Source: Anisus vortex (taxonomy: Eukaryota; Mollusca; Gastropoda; Planorbidae). Taken from it: a stretch of DNA of 64,000 nt. The notes below the pieces were generated by a model. That model saw nothing but the letters and a program-made list of their open reading frames with translations. It did not search any database and was not told where the DNA came from. The position numbers were made by a program, and so were the translations under genes. The stretch lies in NCBI GenBank assembly GCA_949126835.1, contig OX421494.1, positions 6,757,337 to 6,821,336 on the forward strand. The letters are read 5' to 3'. Below are positions 11,501 through 22,800 of this stretch, one piece after another (within the stretch, counting starts at the first letter, position 1; each line of letters begins with the position of its first letter).

Positions 11501-14500
11501 AATGTAGATGCTAAAAATGGCCTGTCAAGCAATGTCCAGAGACAGGCAGAGTCTAGTGCTCTTACTACTAGAATAACATTTACCCTTCAGGAAAATGGGT
11601 AATATATTATATCTATTAATCTATCAGTTATCAGTTTTTTTAATACAATATTTTGACTGTTACCTTAGTAGAGGTTGAGAGTACATGCCTACTCCCTCTT
11701 TAGAACTTGTTTTTGTCTAATAAAAAAATTGGTTCTGCCCTATCAGGTGATTTTTTAGAGACGCAGATATTTGGGAGGGGGGTGTGGCAAATTCAATTTT
11801 AGTACCGGTATGTCTAAATGTAAAAAAGAGGTTTTAAAAAAACCCACGAGAATTAGGGTAGTGCTTATGCCTACACTGTGTTTTATGTGTCGCTATTTAT
11901 TCACCATGGGTGATGATGATGTGTCGCTATTAGAAAATAGATTTTATGAACCCTTTATGATGGAAGGGATTTTAAAAAAACCTATTGCATAACCAGTACC
12001 ATAGCAAGGGTGAGGCTGAGGAACAGGTTGTAAATATAGAAGGGGCGGGCACACATTTCAGGATGGAGTAAATATTTCTTTTTTTTTTTGCCATTATTTA
12101 ATTCATAATAGAAAAGTCAAAAAAATATTCAAAAAATGCAATAAAAATGGAACTTTTACTTACATGACAGTTCAGTTTCTTGTCTATTAATAAATGTATT
12201 TTTTAAAATTTAAAACTTAGGCCAGTTATCAGTTAACAAAATGTTAGTTGCTGGGGAAAAAGGTACAAGGAAAAAGGATTTGAGAATAAGGCTGAGAATA
12301 ACACATTAGCATAACACATAAGCAAGGACTAATATATTCATCATTTTAAAAACTATTATCAAATTGCAAAACTATTTTTAAACAGCTCAGAGTAATCTTC
12401 TCAGTAGAAGGAACATCTTTCAATTATAAGTTGATATAGTTTTGGTAAAAACATAATACATTTTATTTTCTATTACTGTTTACCTTTCAGTACTACATTA
12501 AAACTACCTTCAAAGTTGAGCCAGTTAGTACGTAAAAACCAGAAGCTGAAAGAAAAGTGTTTGGCAGCCAAGATCCATAAAAAGGTAACAGAACAGGATG
12601 CAGCCGAGCAGTTTATCAACAAACTTGAAGGAGAAGTAAGTACATTTATTTATGTAACTACATTTTTGTTTTTAACGTACATTTGATTATGCAAGAACAA
12701 ATGCATATAAATATAAATTCTCTTTCTTCCCAAGTGGCATTCGGGCATGAAATGGCTTGCCTGAACAAACCTGGCAAACCAGTAACTTAACATAATTTAA
12801 AACATTAATAAAATGCAATACTACACTCTGACCATGGATAAACGTAGGTCGCAATAATCTTTTTTATAGAAGGAGCGTCCGTAATATACAAGATAAAATT
12901 TGTGCCGTTAAAAGTGATGCTAACAAAACATCCTTAACCTACTGCATGTCAGGTACTCATCTGACCTGGGAAAATTCAGGGACACCCCCTCAGCAGAATT
13001 CAAACCTGGGACCTTTGATATTTCAGCCTAGTGCCCCATTTACTTTTTTCATTAAATTTACTTTGTAAAACTTCGTATGTAAGTATGTTTTTAGTGGGCA
13101 AAGCATAGCTGCAGAAAGCTTCCTGCCATGCTATCAGGTAGGAACTTGGCATATAAAGATGTTTCAGGTGGCAGCACTTTCTATCAAATTTTCAGATACA
13201 TACATCCACCTCTACCCATAGGATCAATTTAAAAATGTCTTTTTTATATTACAGTTTATGGTGATCATTCTTATATCAATACATTTGTTTTCTTTATGAC
13301 TATTAACAACATAATATCACTACAGCATTATGTTTTTCAGTCAAGTTTTATAAACCTAATTATGTGCCTTTATATCATATTACGTTCGCTTTCATTCTTT
13401 TCTTTCATTGTGGGTGGCATATAAAGGATTTAAAGGTTTAAAAAAAAAAATGTATTACAAAAAAGTACAGCATGAGTAAAAATGCCCAAAATGATGACAT
13501 TTTGTGTTGGGAAAAACAAAATACGTACATATTTCAGCCATTAAATACAACATATGTAAATAATGTTGAATAGTCTAAAGTGAAGCACCAAAAGTGGAAT
13601 TTATAGTTGAATAATACCATATGTCTAAGGGAGACAAAAATATTCTAAACACTTCTTACTCAAAGTTACTCTCCTTCCCATTTATTATTTCCATCATCTT
13701 GATGGATATAACAGTAATAGCTAATAATTTTAGAATATTGGCAGAAGACAACAAAAAATAGAAGACAAATATAATATATAGGTTCTTACAATTTTTTTAT
13801 AATTATAATAACAGATGATTATAATTACAAAAGATTTAGATGAGAGGTGTGCCACAACACAACCTGCCAACCCTTAAGTGTGGCCCCGAACAGCACATAA
13901 AAAAAATTCATTGAATTGATTAAAAAAAAAAAATTAATTCCTTGTGCGCACCCCTGATTAGTAAAGTAAAGTACCCTTCAGACCAAATTGATCATAGGGC
14001 TGGTGAAGCAGCGTTCACCAGTTTCTGTGGCCAATGCATACTAGGGGATGTGTGGCCAGCACAATGCCCAGCTGCCTTTACTTTACCCCAACTAATGTTA
14101 GGTACCCATTTAATGAATGTTGAACTTATATAGATGATCTTGAAATAATACACATTGTGTTATTATTTCTTCTTAAGTTCTTCCATTATAAAACTGTTAG
14201 AAAGATGCAACCTTACTTCATTATTATTTACGGTATATCCATGATGCTGTTAGTGTGTAATACTCTCATATGTATTAAGTTGCAATATTGGGCCAATAGC
14301 CAATATGCTGTATAATACTAAATATTATTTATACTTTCTATATTTCCATCACAGACTGAAGTTAGTCCAGAATTGTGGACTAGAGTAAGAGCTTTAACAT
14401 GTCTGAGTTCTCATAAAATCTTAATGGAAACATTAAATTCTCTACACCTAGAAAAAGTGAAAGGTATAGTTTCAGCTTACTGTATTATGCTGTATATTCA

Positions 14501-16397
14501 TTTAATGAAAATTACTGTTAGTACCAATTTCATATTCTCATTACTGCCCCCCCCCCCTCCCTTGAGCACTAGTACCAGTACATTATGCAATATAGATCAG
14601 CTAAGAGGCATCTTTGGCTTCGACTGACAGCTCTGCAATGTACTTAAGAAGATTGTGCAGTTAGCAGATAATTTCATGCATTTGCCTATCTGTATGAATG
14701 TATACGTTTAATTGATAATACTGTTTGTTGCATTATGGACAATCATAGTCAAATTAGTTAATACTCTATTCTTTTACTTTTATTCTATACACGTGTTAAC
14801 ATTGTATTTGGGCAATCAATGGCTTCTTGACATTAGTTCATGCATTTTTTTTTAGAATTGAATTGTGATTCTATTCAGTTTTTACTATAACATGCAAGTT
14901 CTTAGTTCAGTTGGTTCTATGATGTGCTTTTATTCTTTAATTATTAGAATATAATAAATGACAGTGACAATATTTTTAACTTGACATGAATGGTTTTGCC
15001 CCCAGAAACTTCATCCCTTTGCAATATATATAGAGCAAAGAAAACTTTAGAATTCATTTTGTCAACCTTTGCTGAATTGCAAACTGAAGCAGAGCACTTT
15101 TCTAAAGGTATGTTGATGTTTACTGCATGAATAATATTGTTATGATATAAAATCTAAATGCTATTTTCATTACCTATAGATTTAGTTGAAAGGTGTAGCC
15201 ATGAAATTAAGTATTCTATTAATTCTAATTAAACTTTATTTATTACTTTAGTAATCCAACAGCAAGAGATGCTAAGACACCTTGAAATAAAGAGTTATCT
15301 CCACTGTCTTCAATAATATTTTTTTATGTATTATATTATATTTATATACTGCTGTTACTGTTAGTTTTGAATAATTAAGTAATAGTATAGAAAATATGGC
15401 ATGCCTATCAAACAATGATAAATTTATGAAAAATCACTTTTTATCAACTTAGCACATTTTGCAAGTGAACTACCAGTAACCGAACTCACTTGTTACGGTT
15501 ATGTTTAATATAAATGGTACCAGTAATATTTGTTATTTATGTCTATGTGAACATATTATCATATAGTTATAGTACAGTATTGGTAAGCTAAGTTTTAAGC
15601 TAAGGAAAAAAAAGTTTAGGAGTTATAGTTTTATTTGTGAATAGAAAGATACTGTATTATTAATTATTGTATTATTAATTATGTCTGATCAATTCAATTT
15701 CAATTACTTTCCCATTTCTTCATCACAGCTAACTTCACAAATCCACCTTCTTTCAAATCTCTTCTGAAACAAGAAAAATATCCTGAAATACCTTGGTTTA
15801 ACATTACTGACGGTACATTAACATTTTAATTTAAACAATATTCTAAAATGTTTAGCTTGATATTGTCAAAGTTTAACAAACATTTTTTAAGTTCAAGTTG
15901 TTTCTCTTTCTGAGCACTGCTCATATGGAGTGAAACATTGCTTTTTAAAAATGTTTTTTTAGTATTACTGGTACTAATTTTCCCACTAAAAATTCTTTTT
16001 TTTTTTAGAGAAAAGAAATTATTTACTGGAGATAATCCTTAATTCTGACAAGAAGTGGACTACACTCAAGTTTGTGAAAAATTACGTACATCTTCAAATT
16101 TTACTTGCGGACATAGTACAGCTTCAATGGGGAAGATCATTATCACATAAACAACTGTAATTATTTCATTTTCTTTTTTTTATTTTTAGTTAATAATTTA
16201 TGTATGGGGCAGCAAGTTAGTTACAAATTCGGCTATGTTTTTTGAGCAGTCTATCAACTACATTACTAATAAATGCTTATTTTATTTTTATTTTTGTATT
16301 CAGTGACCCCAGTTTTATCCAAGCACTTCATGGCCTTATGACTTCATCTGGATTATTCCTACCTGCTCTTATTAAAAATATACAATACATTCCTTAG
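8587..16397 (+). CDS. TEDC2: TEDC2-like protein (tubulin epsilon and delta complex subunit 2), complete
   Basis: Eleven exons join in phase: 8587-8624, 9935-10033, 10333-10397, 10512-10612, 10814-11598, 12491-12635, 14355-14463, 15006-15107, 15729-15812, 16009-16156 and 16304-16397 (TAG). They total 1770 nt, giving 589 aa. The N terminus has a short helical segment (QQRALETECDILRSLLKPW) that I match from memory to TEDC2/C16orf59. The 785-nt exon 5 encodes a long polar, Ser/Lys/Gln-rich disordered region. The C-terminal third is helical with conserved-looking LWTRVRALTCLSSHKILMET and ELATG-free leucine-rich stretches. TEDC2 acts with TEDC1 and delta/epsilon tubulin in centriole triplet stability. 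The protein is longer than the human one (~430 aa), mainly in the disordered part. AATAAA is at 16437-16442. Gene structure is strong; orthology is less certain because the family diverges fast. Confidence 0.72.
10063..10227 (-). repeat. tRNA-derived SINE, family 1, full-length copy
   Basis: In TEDC2 intron 2. Read on the minus strand it has the head CCGGCTGGTCCAGTGGTTAG (A box), a B box GGGTTCTAACCC, then a unique body GCCCTGCAGGAGTTTTGGGC and a tail that includes GTAATAATCTTCTATCTAGA then AGGAACG. Near-identical copies are at 21021-21184 and 25523-25686. The tail is shared with a LINE 3' end in this window (see findings). The sequence is not a functional tRNA gene. Confidence 0.88.
12727..12900 (+). 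mobile_element. Non-LTR retrotransposon (LINE) 3' end, truncated
   Basis: In TEDC2 intron 6. It encodes remnants of the typical reverse-transcriptase C terminus (a degenerate [15 protein letters not shown] block, better preserved at 45435-45530), then a 3' UTR with CGCAATAATC...ATAGAAGGAGCGTCCGTAAT and an ATACAAGATAAAAT tail. It is a 5'-truncated copy of the same element as at 45300-45608. Confidence 0.75.
12944..13045 (-). repeat. tRNA-derived SINE, family 2, fragment
   Basis: Contains GTCAGGTACTCATCTGACC, GGGACACCCCCTC and a degenerate B box on the minus strand (GGTTTGAATTC). Comparable blocks are at 5720-5800 and 57384-57480. It directly follows the LINE end in the same intron. Confidence 0.55.
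13962..14110 (-). repeat. tRNA-derived SINE, family 2, body segment
   Basis: Nearly identical to 5578-5720 over GATCATAGGGCTGGTGAAGC, AGTTTCTGTGGCC, CATACTAGGGGATGTGTGGCC and ACTTTACCCCAACTAATGT. The tRNA-like head is missing, because the match stops near GGTACCCAT. It lies in TEDC2 intron 6. Confidence 0.75.
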
Positions 16398-18060
16398 ATG
16401 AATGTGAATTTATCATTATGAATATTTTGTTAAGAAAATAAACAATTACTACACATAAAAAGTTCTTTAGTTGTTTCATGATAATTTTCAGTTACCACTA
16501 AGTTAAAATTCTATATTTTTGTCATATTGATTTTAGTTTTTATAATCCTTATTTAAGGAGGTAGTTCTTGCGAGAAATACATAAAAATTGATACCAATAT
16601 CAAATTAAAGTCCATTCAATAGTGCACAATTCTATGTTTAGAGTTTCTGATTTTTTCTGTAGAAGTTATTTTTTAAAGAACTTTAAACAATGTAGGGGTA
16701 TGTTCGTTTTGCTTAGAAAATTTAAGTGTATGGATTAAAATTTCTTCTTGTTCATGAAAATTTGCGATTCACTACACTTTTGCAACCATAACTTTTTAAA
16801 ATATAAACCGATTTGCTTGAAATTTTCTCTACTGATTAAACTGATTTGTTATACAAGTATCTATGTCCGGTACTAAAATGAAGTACCACAAGTACCGGTA
16901 TTCATTTAAAAAATCAAAAAAAAAACATTTTAATTTAACTTTACCAAATTTACCCAAAATATGAAAATAATTATAGAATTATGTAAAAAAAATTAATAAT
17001 AATTTTTTAATATATGGTACCCTACTGTTTATAAATTATTTTAGTACCGCCTTATACTTATATTATATATACTGCCTTATACTTATATATACTAACTGGT
17101 TTTAGTACGGTACTTTTATTGCATACTGAACAACAATCAAAGGAATGGACTTTAAAATAATCAAAGCAGAAGTGATGTCACTATTTTTGAAATAAAATAT
17201 TATAACTTGATAATCTGTACTGTAGCATTATAATTATAATACAACTTTTAATCACTTTTATTTTATCACAATCATTATTTATTTTTGTGAAAAGTTGTGA
17301 TCATAGTATCTTGTCTGAAAATATGCATCTCCATTGGTAATTAGTTGTTCTTTTTCTTACACATAAGTAACAAGACCCCTTTCTGGGTGATACTACCCCC
17401 TAAATGTGCTCAGGGATTTTTTTAAATGTTTGTTTTTTTATCATAATAAATTACATCTAAGTACCCTGGTACTTGTGATACTCAAGTGAAATATTTGGTA
17501 AATGTGAGAATGCTTGAATTTTAGCATGTTGACCCTGTGTTAAAATTGTAACATTAACTAAACATACAAACTGTGCTATTATCTAACACCACTAATTACA
17601 GCTTTCTGTAGTTGTAACTAGCTTAGACTATCCTTAGATTAACTGTTTTCATACTTAGATTATACTTAACCCAATCGGGATCAAGTTAAAAGGTCGTAAA
17701 AGAAAGCAATGTTATGCTAGAATTTTGCTATTTGAGGATGAAATGTAGCCTGCGTTTCTGGTAGAAACTTTACATTTTACATGCTGGGCAATGGGGAGCA
17801 ATAAAACAGCAGACTTAAAAAATAAAATTAAAGTACAACTTTGAGATATTTATTAACTATATATTCTTGGAATATTTACTAAAATATAGTACACAAAAAA
17901 GTGGCAACATTTTCATTACACAATTTATTGCCTGTTAAAATTTGGAGCTGCTTGACCACAAAATATTTCTTCAACAAATGAATTAGATGACTAACCTAGA
18001 TAAATGACATACTGACAAGAAAAAAATATATAAATATACATTTACTATCAAGTATCAGTG
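16398..18060. other. Convergent intergenic region between TEDC2-like and SRSF2
   Basis: Low-complexity AT-rich sequence with no coding exon that I can support. Several GGTAC/GTACC-containing words (for example GTACCGGTA near 16895) recur between about 15.4 and 17.5 kb, but they form no clear repeat unit. The right-hand part may include the distal SRSF2 3' UTR. Confidence 0.5.
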
Positions 18061-18426
18061 TACAATGCCCTCATCACCGACAGGAAGGTCAAATTATAAG
18101 CTTTCTACTGAGTTGACCGCAACCTCAGCTCTGCTAGCTTCACCATGCCTGGGCAGCAAACAAACCAACACCAGACCGCAATCACACGAGCAACTGGACT
18201 GCAAACACACCACCAAAGCCGCAGGCTGTCAGCCGGGACCGGTCAAATTTAATACAGCATGCTTATTGTCCAGCACCCTTCACTCCACCCCGCTGCTATC
18301 TTTACACAGCCACACCCGACAGCAACACTTGGCAACCAGTGCAGCAACAGTTACAGCAATCTCTGCACTGCACCGCCATATCACCACTGTCTGCCTCAGC
18401 TACTAATTACCCCGCCTTACCAGCTC
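18060..18426 (-). other. GC-rich block, probable distal 3' UTR exon of SRSF2
   Basis: This stretch is far richer in C (G on the minus strand) than its surroundings. On the minus strand it begins right after a good acceptor, TTTTCCCATAATTGTAG, at 18443-18427. A CAG/GTAG donor is at 18581/18580. Splicing 18580-18427 would join the SRSF2 3' UTR to this block. An ORF on the plus strand (18065-18406) is Ser/Thr/His-rich and without family resemblance, so I treat it as chance. Confidence 0.4.
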
Positions 18427-18865
18427 CTACAATTATGGGAAAACAAGAAAAGAGAGAAAATTAATATTTACACTTGTTTTTTATTTTCAAACTCAATGAG
18501 TGCAATGAGGTGCTAAAAAATTAATTGCCAATTTCGTTAAAAAGATTATAAAAATTTGAATGGAAAAATGTTTTAACTACCTGTGCATCTAAAGAATTTT
18601 TATTTCTCATCTTTTTTTTAGAGCACAGTATAAACCACTAACATGCACATGAAAGGATGGACATGAATACAAAAAAAAAAAAAATTGTGTTTATATGAAA
18701 CAAACAGTATTTACACCATGAATAAAATCTTCTGTTCAATGACAATGTTTTAACAGCTTTTTTTTTTGTAATTTTTTTTTAGAAGCACCTTTTTTATGTT
18801 GGTGTGCCAAAAGTAGTTCAAATGAAGCTGCTAAATCTGGCATACAGTAACATTCCAAATAAAAC

Positions 18866-19600
18866 TCAGTCTGAGGCATCAGCACCATTTTGATCAAATG
18901 AGCGAGATCTGCTGCGAGAACCATCAACCTTGCCTCGGCTCCTGCTACGAGAACGACTGGCAGATCGGCTGCGGGATCGACTTCCAGACCTGCTTCTTGA
19001 ACGTCTTCTTCTTCTGGGAGAACGAGACCTGGATCTGAATCGAAAAGAAAAGCAAACAAAACATTTCTCATGAGATTAATGTTACTAATAATACTAACAC
19101 TCATGAGACATGGGGGGGGGGGGGGTAATAAGAAATATTTATATCAGGCTTACCAACACCCATTTTTTTTAAACTAATAATTAATTTGGTCATTGACTTT
19201 ATCACATACACACACTGCACAGAATGAATTTTTTTTTTTTTTAAACTTACCTTCCTCTCTGTCCGCCACCATAACCTCTTCTTTGAGGGCCTCGTCTGTG
19301 TGGTTCTGTTGGCCGTCCATATCTTGCCATCTGACATCTTACTTCTCTGCCATCCAGAAGAGCACCATCCATAGAATCCATCGCGTCTTCTGCATCCCGT
19401 TTATCGTAAAACCGAACAAAAGCAAATCCTCTACTTTCTCTGGTAAATCTGTCTCTTGGAATGTAAACATCTCCTACGTCGCCATATTTCTCGAAGGCAC
19501 GACGCAGATCATCCGGCGTTGTTCTGTAAGTCAAATTGTCGACTTTTAGTGACACCATTCCTTCGATGGCAGGTGGTCCTCGTCCGTATCCTCCGCTCAT
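18866..19600 (-). CDS. SRSF2: Serine/arginine-rich splicing factor 2 (SC35)
   Basis: Two coding exons, 19600-19251 and 19034-18866 (TGA at 18868-18866), join in phase to give 172 aa. Residues 14-92 form one RRM with RNP2 LKVDNL (18-23) and RNP1 RGFAFVRF (57-64). A Gly/Arg hinge ([16 protein letters not shown]) follows. The RS domain from about residue 118 has many SR/RS dipeptides and ends in [11 protein letters not shown]. The start [10 protein letters not shown]...[14 protein letters not shown] matches the SRSF2 family rather than SRSF1 or SRSF7. SRSF2 binds exonic enhancers and helps spliceosome recruitment in the nucleus. It is shorter than human SRSF2 (221 aa), mostly in the RS domain. 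It is divergent from MFSD11, as in vertebrates. A candidate 3' UTR intron could give autoregulatory NMD. Confidence 0.95.
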
Positions 19601-19800
19601 GATATGAGCCTATTACTTTTAATCTAATAATTAGCAAATGTAAACAATAATGACAAACGCTCAATTGATTTAATCCACGCTGTTGCAGTTGTAATTTCAG
19701 GAAATGGCTTACCGAGTCTAGGAGGCGGGATGAAGTGCGCATGCGTTCATAACTAATATGAGTGCCCTCGTGACTAGAAGATCATGTGACGTTGAACAAG
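19601..19800. promoter_or_regulatory. Bidirectional promoter region SRSF2/MFSD11
   Basis: Only 200 bp separates the two divergent ATGs. It contains TCATGTGACGTTG just upstream of MFSD11, combining an E-box-like CATGTG and a CRE-like TGACGT half, and a GC-richer stretch around 19715-19745. The region must carry both 5' UTRs. The regulatory role is inferred from layout. Confidence 0.6.
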
Positions 19801-22800
19801 ATGGCGGACAGTATCTTCGACCGTCGCCTTGTCAATATAATTATTTTGGGTGTATCTTTTATGTTTATTTTTACAGCCTTTCAAACATGTTCTATGGTGG
19901 AAGTAAGTCACAGTTAAACTACCTCAGATATTTAATATATTAGCTAGGTCTTAAAAAAAGAAATTCAGAAACAAATCAAAAGGAGTAAGTGTATGAATGT
20001 AAGTGACAGTCACTGAGGAGAGTGACTCAGTGACTCAGTGGAGTCACAATATGAAGTTCATGAACATAAATATTGAACATGTTCATGTAACATGATGAAC
20101 TTGAACATCACTGTATCAGTCTCAGTAGTCTCTGTCATCTGTGATTGTGTGCATTGGGATACAGTGCATTGGATCCCCAATCGAATAACTGAGCTATTGA
20201 CCTGCAAGTACGAGGTTACTCAAGTTACTGTGTAAATGTAAAGTATGTAACTGTAGTATGTAGGCCTAACTATGCAAAAGCCTGACTGCATGTTTCGGAC
20301 GTAAAATCTGAAGCCTACAGTGGCCTACATGTTCACATTCCTAACTTTTTGAAATGATCAAATGTTAACAAAACTAAAATACTAGTCACTAGTAAAATGC
20401 TATCTAATATAAAATAATATTAGACTGGTAATCTTTTTGGTTCTTTAGAAACTATACTATAATATGTAGCCTATCTGCTGTAAGAGACCAATTAAGTAAA
20501 GAAAACAATAAGAACAGATTCAGAAAAAACAGCTGCAAGGTTTATTACTAGTGAATATTCACCACTGACACCAATTGATTGCTAATAGTCACTAAACTCA
20601 CTAAACCGACCTAAATACACTAGAAACTAGATGAGAGTAGGGCAAAGGGGGTAAAGTAGTAATACATCAGGCATTTAATTCTAATTTAGAAAGTTCAAAG
20701 TAGGCCTATAGACTATAGAAGGAGCGTATGAAACATATTTAAGATAAGATAGTGATTTATGTAGATTGACATGGCTTTTGATGGTTCACTGACAGCTAAG
20801 GTGGCCACACATCAGCTAGTCAGATAAATGAAGTAGCAATAAGTCTACAACTAATTTCTTTATTGCTCTCGCATAAATCAGGAGCAGCAGTGTGTGGTGT
20901 TATCGCTATGACAAGCTGTCAAGTGGTCCAATGTGTATTTTTTCCAGCATATAATAACAAGCTATCCAGTGGTAGAATATTAACATTTTCAGTCCCATCC
21001 ACAGTCATCGCAATCATTTTATAAGTTTACAGACGTTCCTTCTAGATAGAAGATTATTACGTCCACTAGGCCCGAAACTCCTGCAGGGCGACGGGGATCC
21101 GTCAGTGGCAGGGATAGAACCCGCGACCTGTCCGTTGGTTTTTGGTTGACAGTCTGGTGAGCTAACCGCTGGACCAGCCGGCTTAACATTCTTTCTTGCT
21201 TTTCAAGGAATTAATGAAGAAATTCTTGTGTTATAAGCTTAAAAGTCTTAATAAAAAAAAATGCATATAAAGGATTTGTACACAAAAGGGTGTTTGTTTC
21301 TTAAGATATTTGTTACTACTCATCTTCCTCAGAAAACTGTACTTGACAGTGTTGGAAATTTTACTGGAAATGGCTATACAAGGTAGGATTAGATATTTTT
21401 TTCACTTCCCTTCACCCAGGACATATTTTTGAAATAAAAGCTCCTGACAGTTAATGCTTGTTATTGTTATAACCAGAAAACCATACCAATGCATTTTTTT
21501 TTATAAGGCATAAATTATGCACCTTTTTCATTGTATTTTTTATTGTTAAAATGTTATAGACAACAATTTATACTTCCTTGTGGTCCCAGAGCAAACGGCT
21601 AGTGAAATAGAGTTAAATCGGTTTACCACCCCCCTGTTTTGGGCCATGGCATACAGCATACAAGAGATATTATGTGTCCATGATAAAACCCGTCTGTGTC
21701 AACTTTCCACAACTGATGTCAGCTACCCATGAGAGCTGTGTGGGCATTTTTACAGAAAATTTGAACTACTACTTTCAGATTGGTAATCAAAAAACTCTAA
21801 TGCTAGGCCATGTACTCCTTGGTTATTCACAAAGCAAGGAAAGCTTAATTTAAGAAAAGGGATTTGATTGTTAAGGTTTGGAACAGTTTATAAAAACTTA
21901 CCAGGTAAAATGGACAAAGTAGCATGTAAACGCTTTAAAAGTCATAACTATGTAGTAAGTTTATGGAGTCCTGAAGTCCCATCAGGTGTTTTCATAAAAT
22001 TATTCTATGAGTACTAAAAATATCCATAAACTTTGTTTACTTTGATTACCTATATACACCACCAGGTATTACGATATTTCACGCATACATTTCATACCTA
22101 CCGTAAATAAATTTGTTTGTGAAATTTGTGTCAAGCTTGTGAAACAAAAATGGAATTTTAACAAGAATTGATTGAGAGTTAGAACCCTGCAAAGCAAGTG
22201 CAATATTCCTTCAACTTCTGGGGCCACTACGTATATATGTATTATGTTTGTATCTCTGAACTTTAAAACGGATAGAAGAGAGAAAATTTTGTAGTGGTAA
22301 ACATATTTTAAAAAAAAGGCATCATAAAATTACATTAAAAAAAAATCTTTGTGTTTCAGTTTGAGTATTTTGTATGGTACATTTGCCGTTTTCAATTGGG
22401 CAGCACCATCCGCAGTGACCTTTGCTGGACCTCAAGTGTCCATGTTTGTTGGCTCACTGTTTTATTTGTAAGTCATTAGTTTATTAATAAGTAATAGAGA
22501 TTTTAATCGTCATAGGGTGAGGAAAAGAGAACGGACATAAAAAAAAATCGTTTCTTTTTTCTTGAATTTAAATGGAAAATTATTATTGACATACTTGTGT
22601 TCAGATTGAAATAGCATTAAGGACAAAATCAAGTGTAGTATACAACATCTATCATGTGATGTCATTATTAACAATGCAGTAACAGCATTCCCATTATTTT
22701 GTTTGAAAAAGTAAGGACAGACGACAGCATTTTCACCAAAAGTGCAGCAGAGTATCACCTTAAGGTTGTGCAGCAATCGTTCATGTAATTCTTTCTGATA

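Noticed and set aside
15400..17500. Cluster of GGTACC/GTACCGGTA words
   Set aside because: Recurrent by eye, but no consistent unit or spacing; not enough to call a repeat.
18065..18516. Two overlapping plus-strand ORFs (113 and 85 aa)
   Set aside because: Composition follows the C-rich block. There is no family resemblance, and they lie antisense to the probable SRSF2 3' UTR.
18736..19104. 122-aa minus-strand ORF over SRSF2 exon 2
   Set aside because: Wrong frame of the RS-domain exon plus intron; the splice-consistent frame gives the RS dipeptides.
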